A stretch of DNA of 64,000 nt, taken from assembly GCF_013391415.1 (NCBI RefSeq), contig NZ_JACAXB010000033.1:1-64000 (forward strand), read 5' to 3'. This document shows, in pieces, positions 46,242 to 55,465 of the stretch. This DNA is from Aquitalea sp. LB_tupeE. GTDB taxonomy: Bacteria > Pseudomonadota > Gammaproteobacteria > Burkholderiales > Chromobacteriaceae. The notes under the pieces were generated by a model that was not told the DNA's origin, did not search any database, and saw nothing but the letters and a program-made list of their open reading frames with translations. The stretch's first letter is position 1, and each line of letters begins with the position of its first letter. A program made the position numbers and the translations under genes.

Positions 46242-47072
46242 ATGCGACTCAAATTCAGCAAGATGCATGGCCTGGGCAATGACTTCATGGTAATTGACGG
46301 TGTCAGACAAACCGTCTCCCTCGATACCGACAGAATCCGCCAGCTTGGCAACCGCCACTTCGGCATTGGTTTTGACCAGCTGCTGCTGGTGGAATCCCCC
46401 CAGGAAGAAAACAACGATTTCCGCTACCGCATTTTCAATAATGACGGCAGTGAAGTGGAGCAGTGCGGCAATGGTGCACGCTGTTTTGCCAAGTTTGTCT
46501 GCGACCAGAAGCTGACCAACAAAAAAGCCATCCGGGTTGAAACCGCCAAAGGCGTCATCATTCCGGAATACCTGGGCCAGAACCAGGCAGTGGTTGATAT
46601 GGGCGTACCGCGCTTCCGTCCGCTGGACATCCCGTTTGTGGCCGAAGGAGAAGCCATCACCTACCCGCTGGATACCGGCGGCTACAGCTGCGACATCAGC
46701 GTCGTCTCCATGGGGAACCCGCACGCGGTACAGGTGGTCGATAGTGTCGATACCGCGCCAGTGAAGGAGCTGGGTGCGCTGATCGAAACCCACCACCGCT
46801 TCCCCGAAAAAGTGAATGCAGGTTTCATGCAGATTGTTTCGCGCCATGAAATCCGCCTCCGCGTGTTCGAACGCGGAGCGGGCGAAACCCTTGCCTGTGG
46901 CACCGGAGCTTGCGCAGCCGTAGTGTCAGGCATCCGTCGCGGCTTGCTGGATGCCAAGGTGCTGGTACATACCCGCGGTGGCGATCTGCAGATTGAATGG
47001 CATGGCGAAGGCCAGCCCGTGCGCATGACCGGCCCGGCCATGACGGTATTCCAGGGTGAAATCGAAGTCTGA
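46242..47072 (+). CDS. dapF: Diaminopimelate epimerase
   Basis: A 276-residue cofactor-free epimerase that converts LL- to meso-diaminopimelate for lysine and peptidoglycan synthesis. Both catalytic cysteines are present, in [17 protein letters not shown] and [40 protein letters not shown] at the start is the usual N-terminus. It leads a run with the DUF484 gene. Confidence 0.97.
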   Translation: MRLKFSKMHGLGNDFMVIDGVRQTVSLDTDRIRQLGNRHFGIGFDQLLLVESPQEENNDFRYRIFNNDGSEVEQCGNGARCFAKFVCDQKLTNKKAIRVETAKGVIIPEYLGQNQAVVDMGVPRFRPLDIPFVAEGEAITYPLDTGGYSCDISVVSMGNPHAVQVVDSVDTAPVKELGALIETHHRFPEKVNAGFMQIVSRHEIRLRVFERGAGETLACGTGACAAVVSGIRRGLLDAKVLVHTRGGDLQIEWHGEGQPVRMTGPAMTVFQGEIEV

Positions 47073-47111
47073 TTAAGCGGTGCGTATTGGCTTACTACAA
47101 GGAGAATGTTG

Positions 47112-47759
47112 ATGCAAAGCGATGAGGTTCTGGCCTTTCTGGACAAGCACCCGGACTTCCTGCAACACCATGCCGACCGCTTCGGCCTGCGCAGCCCTGC
47201 CACGCAAGACCGGGTGGTGGTATCGCTGGCTGACCGGCAGATGCTGGAACTCAAGGACCGCAACCGCCAGCTGGAAGCGCACCTGCATCAACTCATTCTC
47301 CATGGCGAAGCCAATGACCAGATCATCCATAGCGCTCACCGCTTATCCCTGGTGCTACAGCGCTGCCTGAATTTGCAGCAGGTGGTGGATGGCCTTGCCA
47401 GCTGCTTCAAGCAGGACTTCGCACTGGACCGCATGGCCTTGCGCCTGTGGCACCCGGCGGCAGAGTCATCTCCGCTTTACAATGCGCGGCACGAAGTCCA
47501 GGCATTGGCTCGCAACCTGTCTGCGCCCTATTGCGGTCCGTATGTCAATGACGAAGTGCTGAGTTGGTTTCCGTCCACGCCGGTGCTGCAATCCTTCAGC
47601 CAGATCCCGCTGACTGATGTCAGTGGCGCACGTTTCGGCCTGCTGGTGCTGGCCAGTGACGATGCACAACGCTTTACCTTCGATATGCATACTCACTATC
47701 TGGCGCAGATGGGAGAAATCATTTCCGCCGCCCTGCTACGCGTACTGGGACAAGCATGA
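47112..47759 (+). CDS. DUF484 family protein (GAF-like)
   Basis: A 215-residue cytoplasmic protein with the DUF484 signature: DEVLAFLDKHPDFLQHHADR, the helical LKDRNRQLEAHLHQLILHG, and a GAF-like C-terminal half ending GLLVLASDDAQRFTFDMHTH. Its role is unknown; it normally sits between dapF and xerC. AAGGAG is correctly spaced for the ATG at 47112, not for that at 47106. Its stop codon overlaps the next gene by four bases (ATGA). Confidence 0.9.
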   Translation: MQSDEVLAFLDKHPDFLQHHADRFGLRSPATQDRVVVSLADRQMLELKDRNRQLEAHLHQLILHGEANDQIIHSAHRLSLVLQRCLNLQQVVDGLASCFKQDFALDRMALRLWHPAAESSPLYNARHEVQALARNLSAPYCGPYVNDEVLSWFPSTPVLQSFSQIPLTDVSGARFGLLVLASDDAQRFTFDMHTHYLAQMGEIISAALLRVLGQA

Positions 47760-48325
47760 CGGCAACTCTTGGAGGCTGGCTGCTGATCCTGCTGCTGCTG
47801 GCATATTTCCTGCACATTCTCTGGCGTCAGATTGCAGAACGCAGCCCAGTCGCCATTGCCAGTTTCATCGCCGCGTATTTCGTGCTGGCTGCTTTTTTCC
47901 GCCTGAGCGAGCCCTACACCCCGCTGCGCCCAGTCTGGCTGCCATTTGTCTACAGCTATGCGTGGCTAGCCGTTTCAGCAGCCATCTGGTTACCGGCCAG
48001 CGCCAGTTTGAGCCGCCACGGCCTGGCATTCCCCGCAGATACACCTCGCATCTCGGCCTTGCTGGTCTCTCAACTGACGCTGACTCTTGGCTGTCTGCTG
48101 ACCTCACCCATGCTGGACTGGCGACCACTGGCAGCCTATGTGATGCTCCCCCCCATGATGGTGGTTATCAGCTACTTGCTCTACCGCCTGTTCCTGTTTT
48201 TGCTGCTACGTAACAAACAAGGCGTGCTCCGCTGGAACATACTATTGGCATGCGTGCTGCTGTCACCGTTTTTTTGTAGCTTCCTCGGTGGTTGGCTGGC
48301 TCCGCTCCTCCTGGGCTGGACCTGA
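47756..48325 (+). CDS. Inner-membrane protein of unknown function
   Basis: A 189-residue polytopic protein with about five or six membrane helices (LILLLLAYFLHILWRQ, IASFIAAYFVLAAFF, VYSYAWLAVSAAIWLPA, LLVSQLTLTLGCLL, MMVVISYLLYRLFLFLL and a final hydrophobic end). I do not recognise a family. It is translationally coupled to the DUF484 gene, taking the place where xerC usually lies. Confidence 0.7.
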   Translation: MTATLGGWLLILLLLAYFLHILWRQIAERSPVAIASFIAAYFVLAAFFRLSEPYTPLRPVWLPFVYSYAWLAVSAAIWLPASASLSRHGLAFPADTPRISALLVSQLTLTLGCLLTSPMLDWRPLAAYVMLPPMMVVISYLLYRLFLFLLLRNKQGVLRWNILLACVLLSPFFCSFLGGWLAPLLLGWT

Positions 48326-48337
48326 ATCAGCAAATAT

Positions 48338-48366
48338 AAAAAAACCGGCAAAAGCCGGTTTTTTCC
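48338..48366. terminator. Bidirectional terminator between convergent genes
   Basis: AAAAAACCGGC pairs with GCCGGTTTTTT around an AAAA loop. It ends the dapF-side transcript and the aroF-side transcript. Confidence 0.9.
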
Positions 48367-48383
48367 TTGAAGATACCTGCTGC

Positions 48384-49403
48384 TCAAGCCAGATTGCGCC
48401 CCAGGGCGGTGGCCAGCACCGACAACTGCTGCATCAGCGTTTCGAACTCTGCCGGATTGAGCGCCTGTTCACCATCACACCAGGCATTGGCCGGGTCTGG
48501 GTGAATGTCCAGCATCAGCCCATCCGCCCCCGCTGCCAGCGCCGCCTTGGCCAGGGAGGGCACCATCCATGCCTTGCCCGCAGCGTGACTGGGGTCGACC
48601 ATTACCGGAAGGTGGGTTTCCCGCTTCATGACGGCGATGGAAGATAGGTCCAGCATATTGCGATATGACGTTTCGAAGCTGCGCACGCCACGCTCACAGA
48701 AAATAATGTTGTGGTTGCCACCGGCTGCGATGTATTCGGCAGCCATCAACCATTCACTCAAGGTGGAGGACGGTCCGCGCTTCAGGATGACGGGCTTGTT
48801 GATGCGCCCTACTTCCTTGAGCAAACCGACATTCTGCATATTGCGCGCGCCGATTTCGATGACATCAACGTCATACTCGAGAAATGCATCCAGCAGGCGC
48901 ACATCCAGCAATTCGCTCACCATGGGCAAGCCCTGACGCCGCGCCTCCTGCTGCAGAATATCCAGCCCTTCCACACCAACCCCCTGGAATGCATAGGGGC
49001 TGGTACGCGGCTTGAACGCACCACCGCGTAGCAGTTTGCCGCCCTGCTGACGCACCAGTTGCGCAGATAATGCCATTTGTTCCGGTGTTTCCACGGCAGC
49101 AGGACCGGCAATCACATGAATGGCCGGACCACCGATAGACAGCCCTCGAACCTGCACCACACTGTCGGCAGGATGCACCTCACGCGAGACAATGCGGTAT
49201 TCCTTCACCACCCGCATGGCGCGTTCCACGCCCGGCATCAGGGCAAATGCATCCGGACTGAATACGCGCTCATCCCCGACCGCGCCAATAATGGTGCGCT
49301 CGGTCCCGCGTGAGACATGCTCGCTCAGGCCGGCAGCGCGAATTTTGTCCACCACCGCCTGAATATGCTCATCCTGTGCGTAACGGTTCATCACGATAAT
49401 CAT
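48384..49403 (-). CDS. aroF: 3-deoxy-7-phosphoheptulonate (DAHP) synthase, type I-beta
   Basis: A 339-residue enzyme for the first step of aromatic amino-acid synthesis (PEP plus erythrose 4-phosphate). An N-terminal ferredoxin-like domain (MIIVMNRYAQDEHIQAVVDK), which senses aromatic amino acids in this subfamily, is followed by the TIM barrel: VIAGPAAVETPEQM, LLRGGAFKPRTSPYAFQG, GPSSTLSEWLMAAEYI and PVMVDPSHAAGKAW. AGGAAA precedes the ATG. It ends the minus-strand cluster that contains pheA and serC. Confidence 0.95.
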   Translation of the reverse strand: MIIVMNRYAQDEHIQAVVDKIRAAGLSEHVSRGTERTIIGAVGDERVFSPDAFALMPGVERAMRVVKEYRIVSREVHPADSVVQVRGLSIGGPAIHVIAGPAAVETPEQMALSAQLVRQQGGKLLRGGAFKPRTSPYAFQGVGVEGLDILQQEARRQGLPMVSELLDVRLLDAFLEYDVDVIEIGARNMQNVGLLKEVGRINKPVILKRGPSSTLSEWLMAAEYIAAGGNHNIIFCERGVRSFETSYRNMLDLSSIAVMKRETHLPVMVDPSHAAGKAWMVPSLAKAALAAGADGLMLDIHPDPANAWCDGEQALNPAEFETLMQQLSVLATALGRNLA

Positions 49404-49466
49404 GTTTATTTCCTGGCGATGGGATTGGCTTGGTTGTTATTGGGCCAGATTTTAGCAGACGGGCGA

Positions 49467-50045
49467 CTATTTACGTAAATGCTGCCATTGCCGTGACATG
49501 CGCCTGCCCATGCGCGACCAGACCGTGGAACGCCGCAGTCTGGCACGCACGGCATCCAGCAGGCGATGGGCAGCCTGCCAGGCCGGAGATGCAGCAAGGC
49601 GATCATGCACATAGCTCTTGAACTGTATGAACAGCTGATAGGCTCGGGCAAACCATTGCACCCGCATCAGCTGATTACGCGTCAGTGTAAACAAACGCGC
49701 CGCCACCGCAGTACCCAGCAGCTTGGCCAGCAGGATAACCAGCAAACCCAACACGGCATGACCACGGCTGATCAGCAATACTGCCGCCAGCTTGACCGGA
49801 AGCAAACCCAACACTGGTAGCAAAAACAGACTGAGCGCCACGGCTGGCGCAGCACGTGCCACGGCAGATTCCAAGCGGCGCAACACCGGCCAGCGCCCCA
49901 GGCGGGCCAGTAAATCAGACAGTTCGTCCCAAGCGAATTCTTCGAAGGCAATCAACAAGGCTGCCAGCAGCACCAAGGGGCCGGTCAGCAGGCGACGCAA
50001 ACGCCAGAACAAGGTTTTGCGCCTTACTGCACAGTCATCATTCAT
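49467..50045 (-). CDS. Membrane protein of unknown function
   Basis: A 192-residue basic protein with two or three membrane helices (GPLVLLAALLIAFEEFAW, ALSLFLLPVLGLLPVKLAAV, AVLGLLVILLAKLLGTAVAA), then a positively charged tail of about 75 residues rich in Arg (MGRRMSRQWQHLRK at the end). AGGGGG precedes the chosen ATG. I do not recognise a family. It lies between the LOG-family gene and aroF. Confidence 0.7.
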   Translation of the reverse strand: MNDDCAVRRKTLFWRLRRLLTGPLVLLAALLIAFEEFAWDELSDLLARLGRWPVLRRLESAVARAAPAVALSLFLLPVLGLLPVKLAAVLLISRGHAVLGLLVILLAKLLGTAVAARLFTLTRNQLMRVQWFARAYQLFIQFKSYVHDRLAASPAWQAAHRLLDAVRARLRRSTVWSRMGRRMSRQWQHLRK

Positions 50046-50081
50046 GTTCAACCCCCTGGGACGATGTCATGCCAGATGGGG

Positions 50082-50663
50082 TCAAGTCTTTGCCAGATCA
50101 AGCCATTTGGCTGTCTGTTTTGGCTGATAAGCACGCATGGCTTGCAGCAATTGCTTTATATCAGCTGAATGGCTGAATAAATCCATATTGCCCTGTGGCA
50201 CGAAGCCTTCCGTTACGGCATGGCGACTGAGCGCCAGCAACGGCTGGAAGAAACCGGCAATATCCAGCAGGCCTACTGGCTTGTCGTGTACCGACAGCTG
50301 GGCCCAGGTCAGGATTTCAAACAGCTCGTCAAAGGTGCCAAAGCCACCAGGCAAGGCAACAAAACCATCTGCCAGCTCGGCCATCAGGGCCTTGCGCTGA
50401 TGCATGGTTTGCGTGACATGCAGCTCTGTCAGGCCCAAATGGGCAACTTCCTTGGCCTTGAGAAATTCGGGAATCACGCCAATAACCTTGCCACCGGCGG
50501 CCAGTGCAGCATCAGCAGCCACGCCCATCAAGCCCACCTTGCCGGCACCATACACCAGAGTAATACCCTCTTCGGCCAGCGTGCGGCCAAATGCGGCCGC
50601 AGCGGCTTGGTATTCAGGACGCGCACCTTTGTTGGATCCACAAAACAAACACAAGGACTTCAT
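50082..50663 (-). CDS. LOG family (TIGR00730) Rossmann-fold protein
   Basis: A 193-residue protein with the MKSLCLFCGSNKGARPEYQA start and the phosphoribohydrolase motif ALPGGFGTFDELFEILTW (PGGxGTxxE). Homologues cleave cytokinin or purine nucleoside 5'-monophosphates to the base and ribose phosphate. The bacterial role is unclear. GGAGA precedes the ATG. It lies 68 bases downstream of pheA on the same strand. Confidence 0.9.
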   Translation of the reverse strand: MKSLCLFCGSNKGARPEYQAAAAAFGRTLAEEGITLVYGAGKVGLMGVAADAALAAGGKVIGVIPEFLKAKEVAHLGLTELHVTQTMHQRKALMAELADGFVALPGGFGTFDELFEILTWAQLSVHDKPVGLLDIAGFFQPLLALSRHAVTEGFVPQGNMDLFSHSADIKQLLQAMRAYQPKQTAKWLDLAKT

Positions 50664-50731
50664 TCACATTCTCCAAAAAGAGTACAGCCGGGCGGATTGC
50701 TCCGGCCCGGCTGCACTGATCACGATTGTTA

Positions 50732-51805
50732 TTACAGCACCGCTTGCGGATAGGAACCGAGCACTTTGACAAAGGACGTGCGCTCTGACAGGCCAGCCAG
50801 GGCTGTTGCGACATTGGCATCGTCATGATGCCCTTCCATGTCGATGAAGAAAACGTAGTCCCACAAACCGGCACGAGAAGGACGCGATTCGAACTTGGTC
50901 ATCGACACGCCGTTGTCTGCCACCGGTGCCAGCAGTTGATGCACCGCACCCGGACGATTGGGTGCTGCCACCACGATGGAAGTCTTGTCCAGACCCGTCA
51001 TGCCGACTTGCTGATTACCCAGCACCAGGAAGCGCGTAGTGTTATTGGGTTCGTCTTCGATGTTTTCAGCCAGTTTGACCAGACCATAGCGTTCGGCAGC
51101 GGCCTGACCGGCAATGGCAGCGGCATTGGCATCTTCACCTGCCAGCCGCGCCGCTTCGGCATTGCTGGCCACCGACACCCGCTCAACCTGTGCGGGCAGA
51201 TTCTTGTTCAGCCATTCATGGCATTGCGCCAGTGCCTGGGCATGGGCATACACCCGGGTAATGCCATTCATGCCATCCTGTTTGCGTAGCAGATGATGAT
51301 GAATGCGCAGCACCACTTCACCACAAATGCGCAACGGGCTGCTGACCATCAAGTCCAGCGTGCGGCCAACTGCGCCTTCGGTGCTGTTTTCTACCGGGGC
51401 CACCACATAATCCAGCGTGCGGGATTCCACCAGACGGAAAGCTTCATCCACCGATGCGCAGGCCACGGTACGTGCTGCGTGACCAAAATGCTTGATGGCA
51501 GCCAGCTGGGTGAAGGTGCCTTCCGGCCCCAGGTAGGCAATGGAAAGCGGCTTTTCCAATGCCAGGCATTCTGACATGACCTCGCGGAACAGTCGGGCCA
51601 CGCTTTCATTCGGCAAGGGGCCTGGATTGAGCTGCTGGATACGGCGCAGTACCTGGGCTTCCCGTTCCGGACGGTAAATGATGCCACCACCCTTGATTTC
51701 ACCGATTTCACGAGCGTGACTGGCACGGCTGTTCAGCAGATGGAGGATCTGGGTATCGATGGCGTCGATGGCATCGCGATGTTGCTTCAGCAGTTCTTCT
51801 GACAC
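50732..51805 (-). CDS. pheA: Bifunctional chorismate mutase / prephenate dehydratase (P-protein)
   Basis: A 357-residue enzyme that makes phenylpyruvate from chorismate. The AroQ-type mutase occupies residues 1-90 (RDAIDAIDTQILHLLNSRAS), the dehydratase about 95-275 (IAYLGPEGTFTQLAA, PVENSTEGAVGRTLDLMV, TTRFLVLGN) and the ACT domain about 280-357 (RPGAVHQLLAPVADNG, MTKFESRPSRAGLWDYVFF). The ESRP motif implies feedback inhibition by phenylalanine. It starts four bases after the methyltransferase gene. Confidence 0.96.
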   Translation of the reverse strand: MSEELLKQHRDAIDAIDTQILHLLNSRASHAREIGEIKGGGIIYRPEREAQVLRRIQQLNPGPLPNESVARLFREVMSECLALEKPLSIAYLGPEGTFTQLAAIKHFGHAARTVACASVDEAFRLVESRTLDYVVAPVENSTEGAVGRTLDLMVSSPLRICGEVVLRIHHHLLRKQDGMNGITRVYAHAQALAQCHEWLNKNLPAQVERVSVASNAEAARLAGEDANAAAIAGQAAAERYGLVKLAENIEDEPNNTTRFLVLGNQQVGMTGLDKTSIVVAAPNRPGAVHQLLAPVADNGVSMTKFESRPSRAGLWDYVFFIDMEGHHDDANVATALAGLSERTSFVKVLGSYPQAVL

Positions 51806-51809
51806 GTAA

Positions 51810-52397
51810 TCAATCTTTCACTATGACAAACTGGCCTTTTCCAATCTGGTAAGTTTCCGCGAGATAGCCTTCCGTCGCAAGCACCAGTCGAATGAAATCA
51901 GCACATTCGTCCGGATGCGACAGGACATTATCCACCACGATCAGGCCGCCATGGCGCAGAATCCTGCACAGATCAGGCCAATAATCCACATATCGGCTGC
52001 GATCTGCATCCAGAAACACCACATCCACGCTGCCCGCAGCAGCTTGGTGCAAATAGACGGCTGCGTCCATGCAATGCAGATCCACCTTGTGTTGCAAGGC
52101 AAAATCCTGCAAATGCTGCGCGGCTTGCTGCTGCTTGGCAGGCAGGACATCCAGACTGGAGATGCGACCATCCCCGTCACGCAAGGCCAGTGCCAGCCAC
52201 AAGGTGGAATAACCGTTGGATGTGCCGATCTCCAAAACATGCTGCGGATTGGCATGTCGCAATAGCTGATAGAGGAAGCGCCCGGTATCTGGCGTGATGA
52301 ACAGGTTTTTCAATGCGCGTTCGGTAGTGACGGCATCGTGATGCTCGCCCTCTTCCCAGATGGCGTGCAAACGGGCAAATAATTCGGTACTCAGCAT
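51810..52397 (-). CDS. Class I SAM-dependent O-methyltransferase
   Basis: A 195-residue enzyme of the catechol/caffeoyl-CoA O-methyltransferase type. The SAM-binding loop is VLEIGTSNGYSTLWLALAL, the acidic residue of motif II lies in ISSLDVLPAKQQQAA, and VDVVFLDADRSRYVDYW gives the metal-binding Asp. The substrate is unknown. It lies between pheA and the small membrane peptide gene, four bases from pheA. Confidence 0.86.
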   Translation of the reverse strand: MLSTELFARLHAIWEEGEHHDAVTTERALKNLFITPDTGRFLYQLLRHANPQHVLEIGTSNGYSTLWLALALRDGDGRISSLDVLPAKQQQAAQHLQDFALQHKVDLHCMDAAVYLHQAAAGSVDVVFLDADRSRYVDYWPDLCRILRHGGLIVVDNVLSHPDECADFIRLVLATEGYLAETYQIGKGQFVIVKD

Positions 52398-52413
52398 ACA
52401 AGCTCCTGACGTT

Positions 52414-52527
52414 TCAAAAACAGGCAGTTATCAAGTCGGAAAATGCCATGACAAAGCGCGGTTGCTGATACATCAACAGCAGGATCACCAGCAACAGGCA
52501 TAGCACGACATACCAAGCGGATTTCAT
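52414..52527 (-). CDS. 37-residue single-pass membrane peptide
   Basis: The ATG overlaps the MFS stop codon in an ATGA arrangement, so the frame is probably read by ribosomes finishing the MFS gene. The peptide MKSAWYVVLCLLLVILLLMY is one hydrophobic helix, then QQPRFVMAFSDLITACF. It lies between the MFS and methyltransferase genes on the same strand. I do not recognise it; the coupling and clean membrane helix are the main evidence that it is real. Confidence 0.6.
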   Translation of the reverse strand: MKSAWYVVLCLLLVILLLMYQQPRFVMAFSDLITACF

Positions 52528-53747
52528 GCAGCGGCCTTGTCGGCAAAGGCGGCGGATGGCTGCTCGCGAATTGGCAGATTGGCCAGCGCGGCCAGCACAC
52601 CCAGCACAATGGCAATGCCCCATACGATGTTGTAATTGCCGTTCAGATCGTACAGCTTGCCTCCCAGCCACACACCAAGAAAGCTGCCCACCTGATGCGA
52701 GAAAAACACCGCACCTGACAGCATGCCAAGATGCTGTACGCCAAACTGGCTGGCAATCACGCCATTGGTCAGCGGCACGGTTGATAGCCACAAAAAGCCC
52801 ATCACCGAGGCGAATATCAGAACGGATGGCACTGTCAGCGGCAAAATCAGGAACAGGCCGATAGCGATGCTGCGCGCCAGATAAATGCCAGCCAGCAGGG
52901 GTGGCTTGGCAAAACGGCTGCCTGCTTCGCCAAAGATGAAGGTCCCGAAAATATTGAACAGGCCGATCAGGGCCAGCGCCAGGCTGGCGATATTGCCACC
53001 CATGCCATGATCACGCAGATAGGCTGGCAGATGCACCCCGATAAACACCACCTGGAAACCACAGACAAAATAGCCGGCCATCAGCAGGCGGAAACCTTTT
53101 TCGGTCCAGGCACGGGCAAAGGTATGCAGCATGCCTTGCAGCAGGTGCGGATGAGCCTGTGTCGTGCCGGCTTGCGGCATCGAGCCTGCCTGACGGGTTA
53201 GTGCACGTCCCAGTGGCAGCATCAGCAGCGCACAGACACCCAGTACCAGCAAGGAGGGCAGCCAGCCCATGCCATCAATCAGCGACCGCTCAATCGGCAC
53301 CATGGCAAACTGGCCGAAAGAGCCGGCAGCAGCAGTCAAACCCATGGCGCGTGAGCGATAGGCAGCGGGCACGGTACGACCCAATACACCAAAAATGACG
53401 CTATAGGTGGTGCCTGACAAGGCCAGCCCCAGCAAGACGCCGGCGGACAGCGAAAACAGTACAGGTGTGGCCGACACGGTCATCAGCAGCAGGCCCAAGG
53501 CATACAGCAGGCCACCACCCAGCAGTACCTTGCCCGGCCCGTGCCGGTCGGCCAGAGCCCCGGCAAACGGTTGAGCCAGGCCCCAGATCAGGTTCTGCAT
53601 GCCCAGTGCAAAAGCGAAGCTTTCGCGTGTCCAGCCAAAGGCACTAGTCATGGGGGGCATGAAAAAGCCGAAGCCGTGGCGAATACCCATGGCTAGCGAA
53701 ACGATGAGGCCGCCCGCAAGCAGCAAGCGTTGAATGGAGCGGTCCAT
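52524..53747 (-). CDS. MFS transporter, OxlT/NarK-like uncharacterised branch
   Basis: A 407-residue protein with twelve predicted helices. GHGFGFFMPPMTSAFGWTRE-like text near the start (residues about 25-40: GIRHGFGFFMPPMTSAFGWT) and LIWGLAQPFAGALADRHGPG with ALADRHG (MFS motif A) place it in the oxalate/monocarboxylate-like branch. The substrate cannot be inferred. I chose the ATG at 53747 with GGAAA upstream; the frame could start earlier at 53780. It is translationally coupled to the small membrane peptide that follows. Confidence 0.85.
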   Translation of the reverse strand: MDRSIQRLLLAGGLIVSLAMGIRHGFGFFMPPMTSAFGWTRESFAFALGMQNLIWGLAQPFAGALADRHGPGKVLLGGGLLYALGLLLMTVSATPVLFSLSAGVLLGLALSGTTYSVIFGVLGRTVPAAYRSRAMGLTAAAGSFGQFAMVPIERSLIDGMGWLPSLLVLGVCALLMLPLGRALTRQAGSMPQAGTTQAHPHLLQGMLHTFARAWTEKGFRLLMAGYFVCGFQVVFIGVHLPAYLRDHGMGGNIASLALALIGLFNIFGTFIFGEAGSRFAKPPLLAGIYLARSIAIGLFLILPLTVPSVLIFASVMGFLWLSTVPLTNGVIASQFGVQHLGMLSGAVFFSHQVGSFLGVWLGGKLYDLNGNYNIVWGIAIVLGVLAALANLPIREQPSAAFADKAAA

Positions 53748-53801
53748 GGAATGATTTCCGATATTGTTATGGTCATCCATCATAAAACCGCAGCGCACAA
53801 G

Positions 53802-53829
53802 AAAAAACCCGTGTTAACCACGGGTTTTT
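53802..53829 (-). terminator. Intrinsic terminator of serC
   Basis: AACCCGTG pairs with CACGGGTT, flanked by A- and T-runs, 47 bases past the serC stop codon. It separates the gyrA-serC transcript from the MFS-pheA group. Confidence 0.9.
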
Positions 53830-53876
53830 GTACACAGTGTAATGCTGGCAGAACAATCCGCCCTGACGAATGAGTC

Positions 53877-54962
53877 TTAGCCGTTCTGACGGGCGAAGTC
53901 CTGCATGAAGCTGGCCAACGCTTTCACCCCTTCAATTGGCATGGCGTTGTAGATGGAGGCGCGCATGCCACCCACCACACGGTGCCCCTTGAGCTGGATC
54001 AGCCCGTTCTTGCGCGCTTCCATCATGAAGCTTTCTTCCAGCGCTTCGTCTTTCAGGCGGAATACCACATTCATGCGCGAACGGAAGGGCTCGTCGATAT
54101 GGGTGGTGTAGAAGCCTTCACTGGCCTGGATGGTGTGATACAGCAGGCCGGCCTTTTCCGCATTGCGGCTTTCCATGCCCTTCACCCCGCCCTGCTGCTT
54201 CAGCCACTTGAATACCAGACCAGCAATATAGATGGGATAAGTGGCCGGGGTGTTGTACATGGAGTCGGCGTCGGCATGCACCTGATAGTTGAGCATGGTG
54301 GGCAGGTCGGCACGGGCACGCCCCAGCAGGTCTTCCCGTACCAGCAACACCACCAGGCCGGACGGGCCGATATTCTTTTGCGCACCGGCGTAGATCAGGC
54401 CGAACTTGCTGACATCCACTTCGCGCGACAGGAAGTCGGAGGACATGTCACACACCAATGGCACGCCCAGATCAGACGGGACAAAGGGGAATTGCAGGCC
54501 GCCGATGGTTTCGTTCGAGGTGTAGTGCAGATAGGCGGCATTGGGGTCGCGCTGCCAGCTGTCCTCTGACGGCACGTAGGCGAAGTTGCGATCTTCGCTG
54601 CTGGCTACCACGTTGACATTGCAATAACGGCGCGCTTCCTTGATGGCCAGCTTGGACCAATGACCGGTATTGACGATGTCGACCGATTGTTTGTCGCCCA
54701 GCAGATTGAGCGGCACCATGGAAAACTGCATGGAGGCGCCGCCTTGCAGGAACAGCACCTTGTAACCGGCCGGCACCTGCATCAGCTCGCGCAGGTCTTG
54801 CTCGGCATCATGGATAATTTCCATGAATTCCTTGCCGCGATGGCTCATTTCCATCACGCACATGCCGGAACCATGCCAGTCCAGCATTTCACTTTGGGCT
54901 TGCGCCAGAACGTCGTGGGGTAAAACTGCCGGTCCGGCGGAAAAGTTATACACCTTGGCCAT
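53877..54962 (-). CDS. serC: Phosphoserine aminotransferase
   Basis: A 361-residue PLP enzyme for serine and pyridoxine synthesis. It starts KVYNFSAGPAVLPHDVLAQA and holds the PLP-lysine in LIYAGAQKNIGPSGLVVLLV. GRDVEVSKFG-like segments (SSDFLSREVDVSKFG) and the C-terminal GGMRASIYNAMPIEGVKALA are typical. It lies 60 bases after the second thioesterase in the gyrA group. Confidence 0.97.
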   Translation of the reverse strand: MAKVYNFSAGPAVLPHDVLAQAQSEMLDWHGSGMCVMEMSHRGKEFMEIIHDAEQDLRELMQVPAGYKVLFLQGGASMQFSMVPLNLLGDKQSVDIVNTGHWSKLAIKEARRYCNVNVVASSEDRNFAYVPSEDSWQRDPNAAYLHYTSNETIGGLQFPFVPSDLGVPLVCDMSSDFLSREVDVSKFGLIYAGAQKNIGPSGLVVLLVREDLLGRARADLPTMLNYQVHADADSMYNTPATYPIYIAGLVFKWLKQQGGVKGMESRNAEKAGLLYHTIQASEGFYTTHIDEPFRSRMNVVFRLKDEALEESFMMEARKNGLIQLKGHRVVGGMRASIYNAMPIEGVKALASFMQDFARQNG

Positions 54963-55024
54963 GTCTGTCCTCAGTCATTGCTTCAAACTTGCGGCATGAC
55001 CAGATCAGGCCATGCCTGTGTGTG

Positions 55025-55465
55025 TCACTGCGTCAGCAGGAAGTGGGCCCGTGCCACAGCCACCGGCTTGCGGCGGTCCTCTTGCCAGGCCTCTATCAAT
55101 ACATGCGCCACGCGCTTGCCCTGCTTGGTGATTTCACAACGGGCAAACAGGGTTTGCGGACGGCCGGAACGCAGGTAATCCAGCGAAAAATCGACAATCT
55201 TGGGCGCTTCCAGCGATTCGCGATGCCAGATCAGGTGCAGCAGCGCCGCATTTTCCAGAAATCCGCCAATCAATCCACCATGCAGTGCCGGCAAGACGGT
55301 ATTGCCGACATTGCGCTCGGCAAACGGTAGCTGGAACAACAGCTCGCCTGCTTCGTCTTCCAGCATTTCCACGCCCATCAGCCTGGCATAGGGAATGGCA
55401 TCAATCAGGCCGGTGAAGTCTTTGGCGTCGCGCAGCGTGGCCAGTTTTTCCATGAAGTCGCTCAT
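55025..55465 (-). CDS. PaaI-type hot-dog thioesterase, copy 2
   Basis: A 146-residue hot-dog protein. The start of the active-site helix reads NTVLPALHGGLIGGFLENAA (HGG motif), with IVDFSLDYLRSGRPQTLFA downstream. Similar proteins hydrolyse aromatic or aliphatic acyl-CoA. Its ATG overlaps the stop codon of the preceding thioesterase gene (ATGA). It lies upstream of serC. Confidence 0.86.
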   Translation of the reverse strand: MSDFMEKLATLRDAKDFTGLIDAIPYARLMGVEMLEDEAGELLFQLPFAERNVGNTVLPALHGGLIGGFLENAALLHLIWHRESLEAPKIVDFSLDYLRSGRPQTLFARCEITKQGKRVAHVLIEAWQEDRRKPVAVARAHFLLTQ

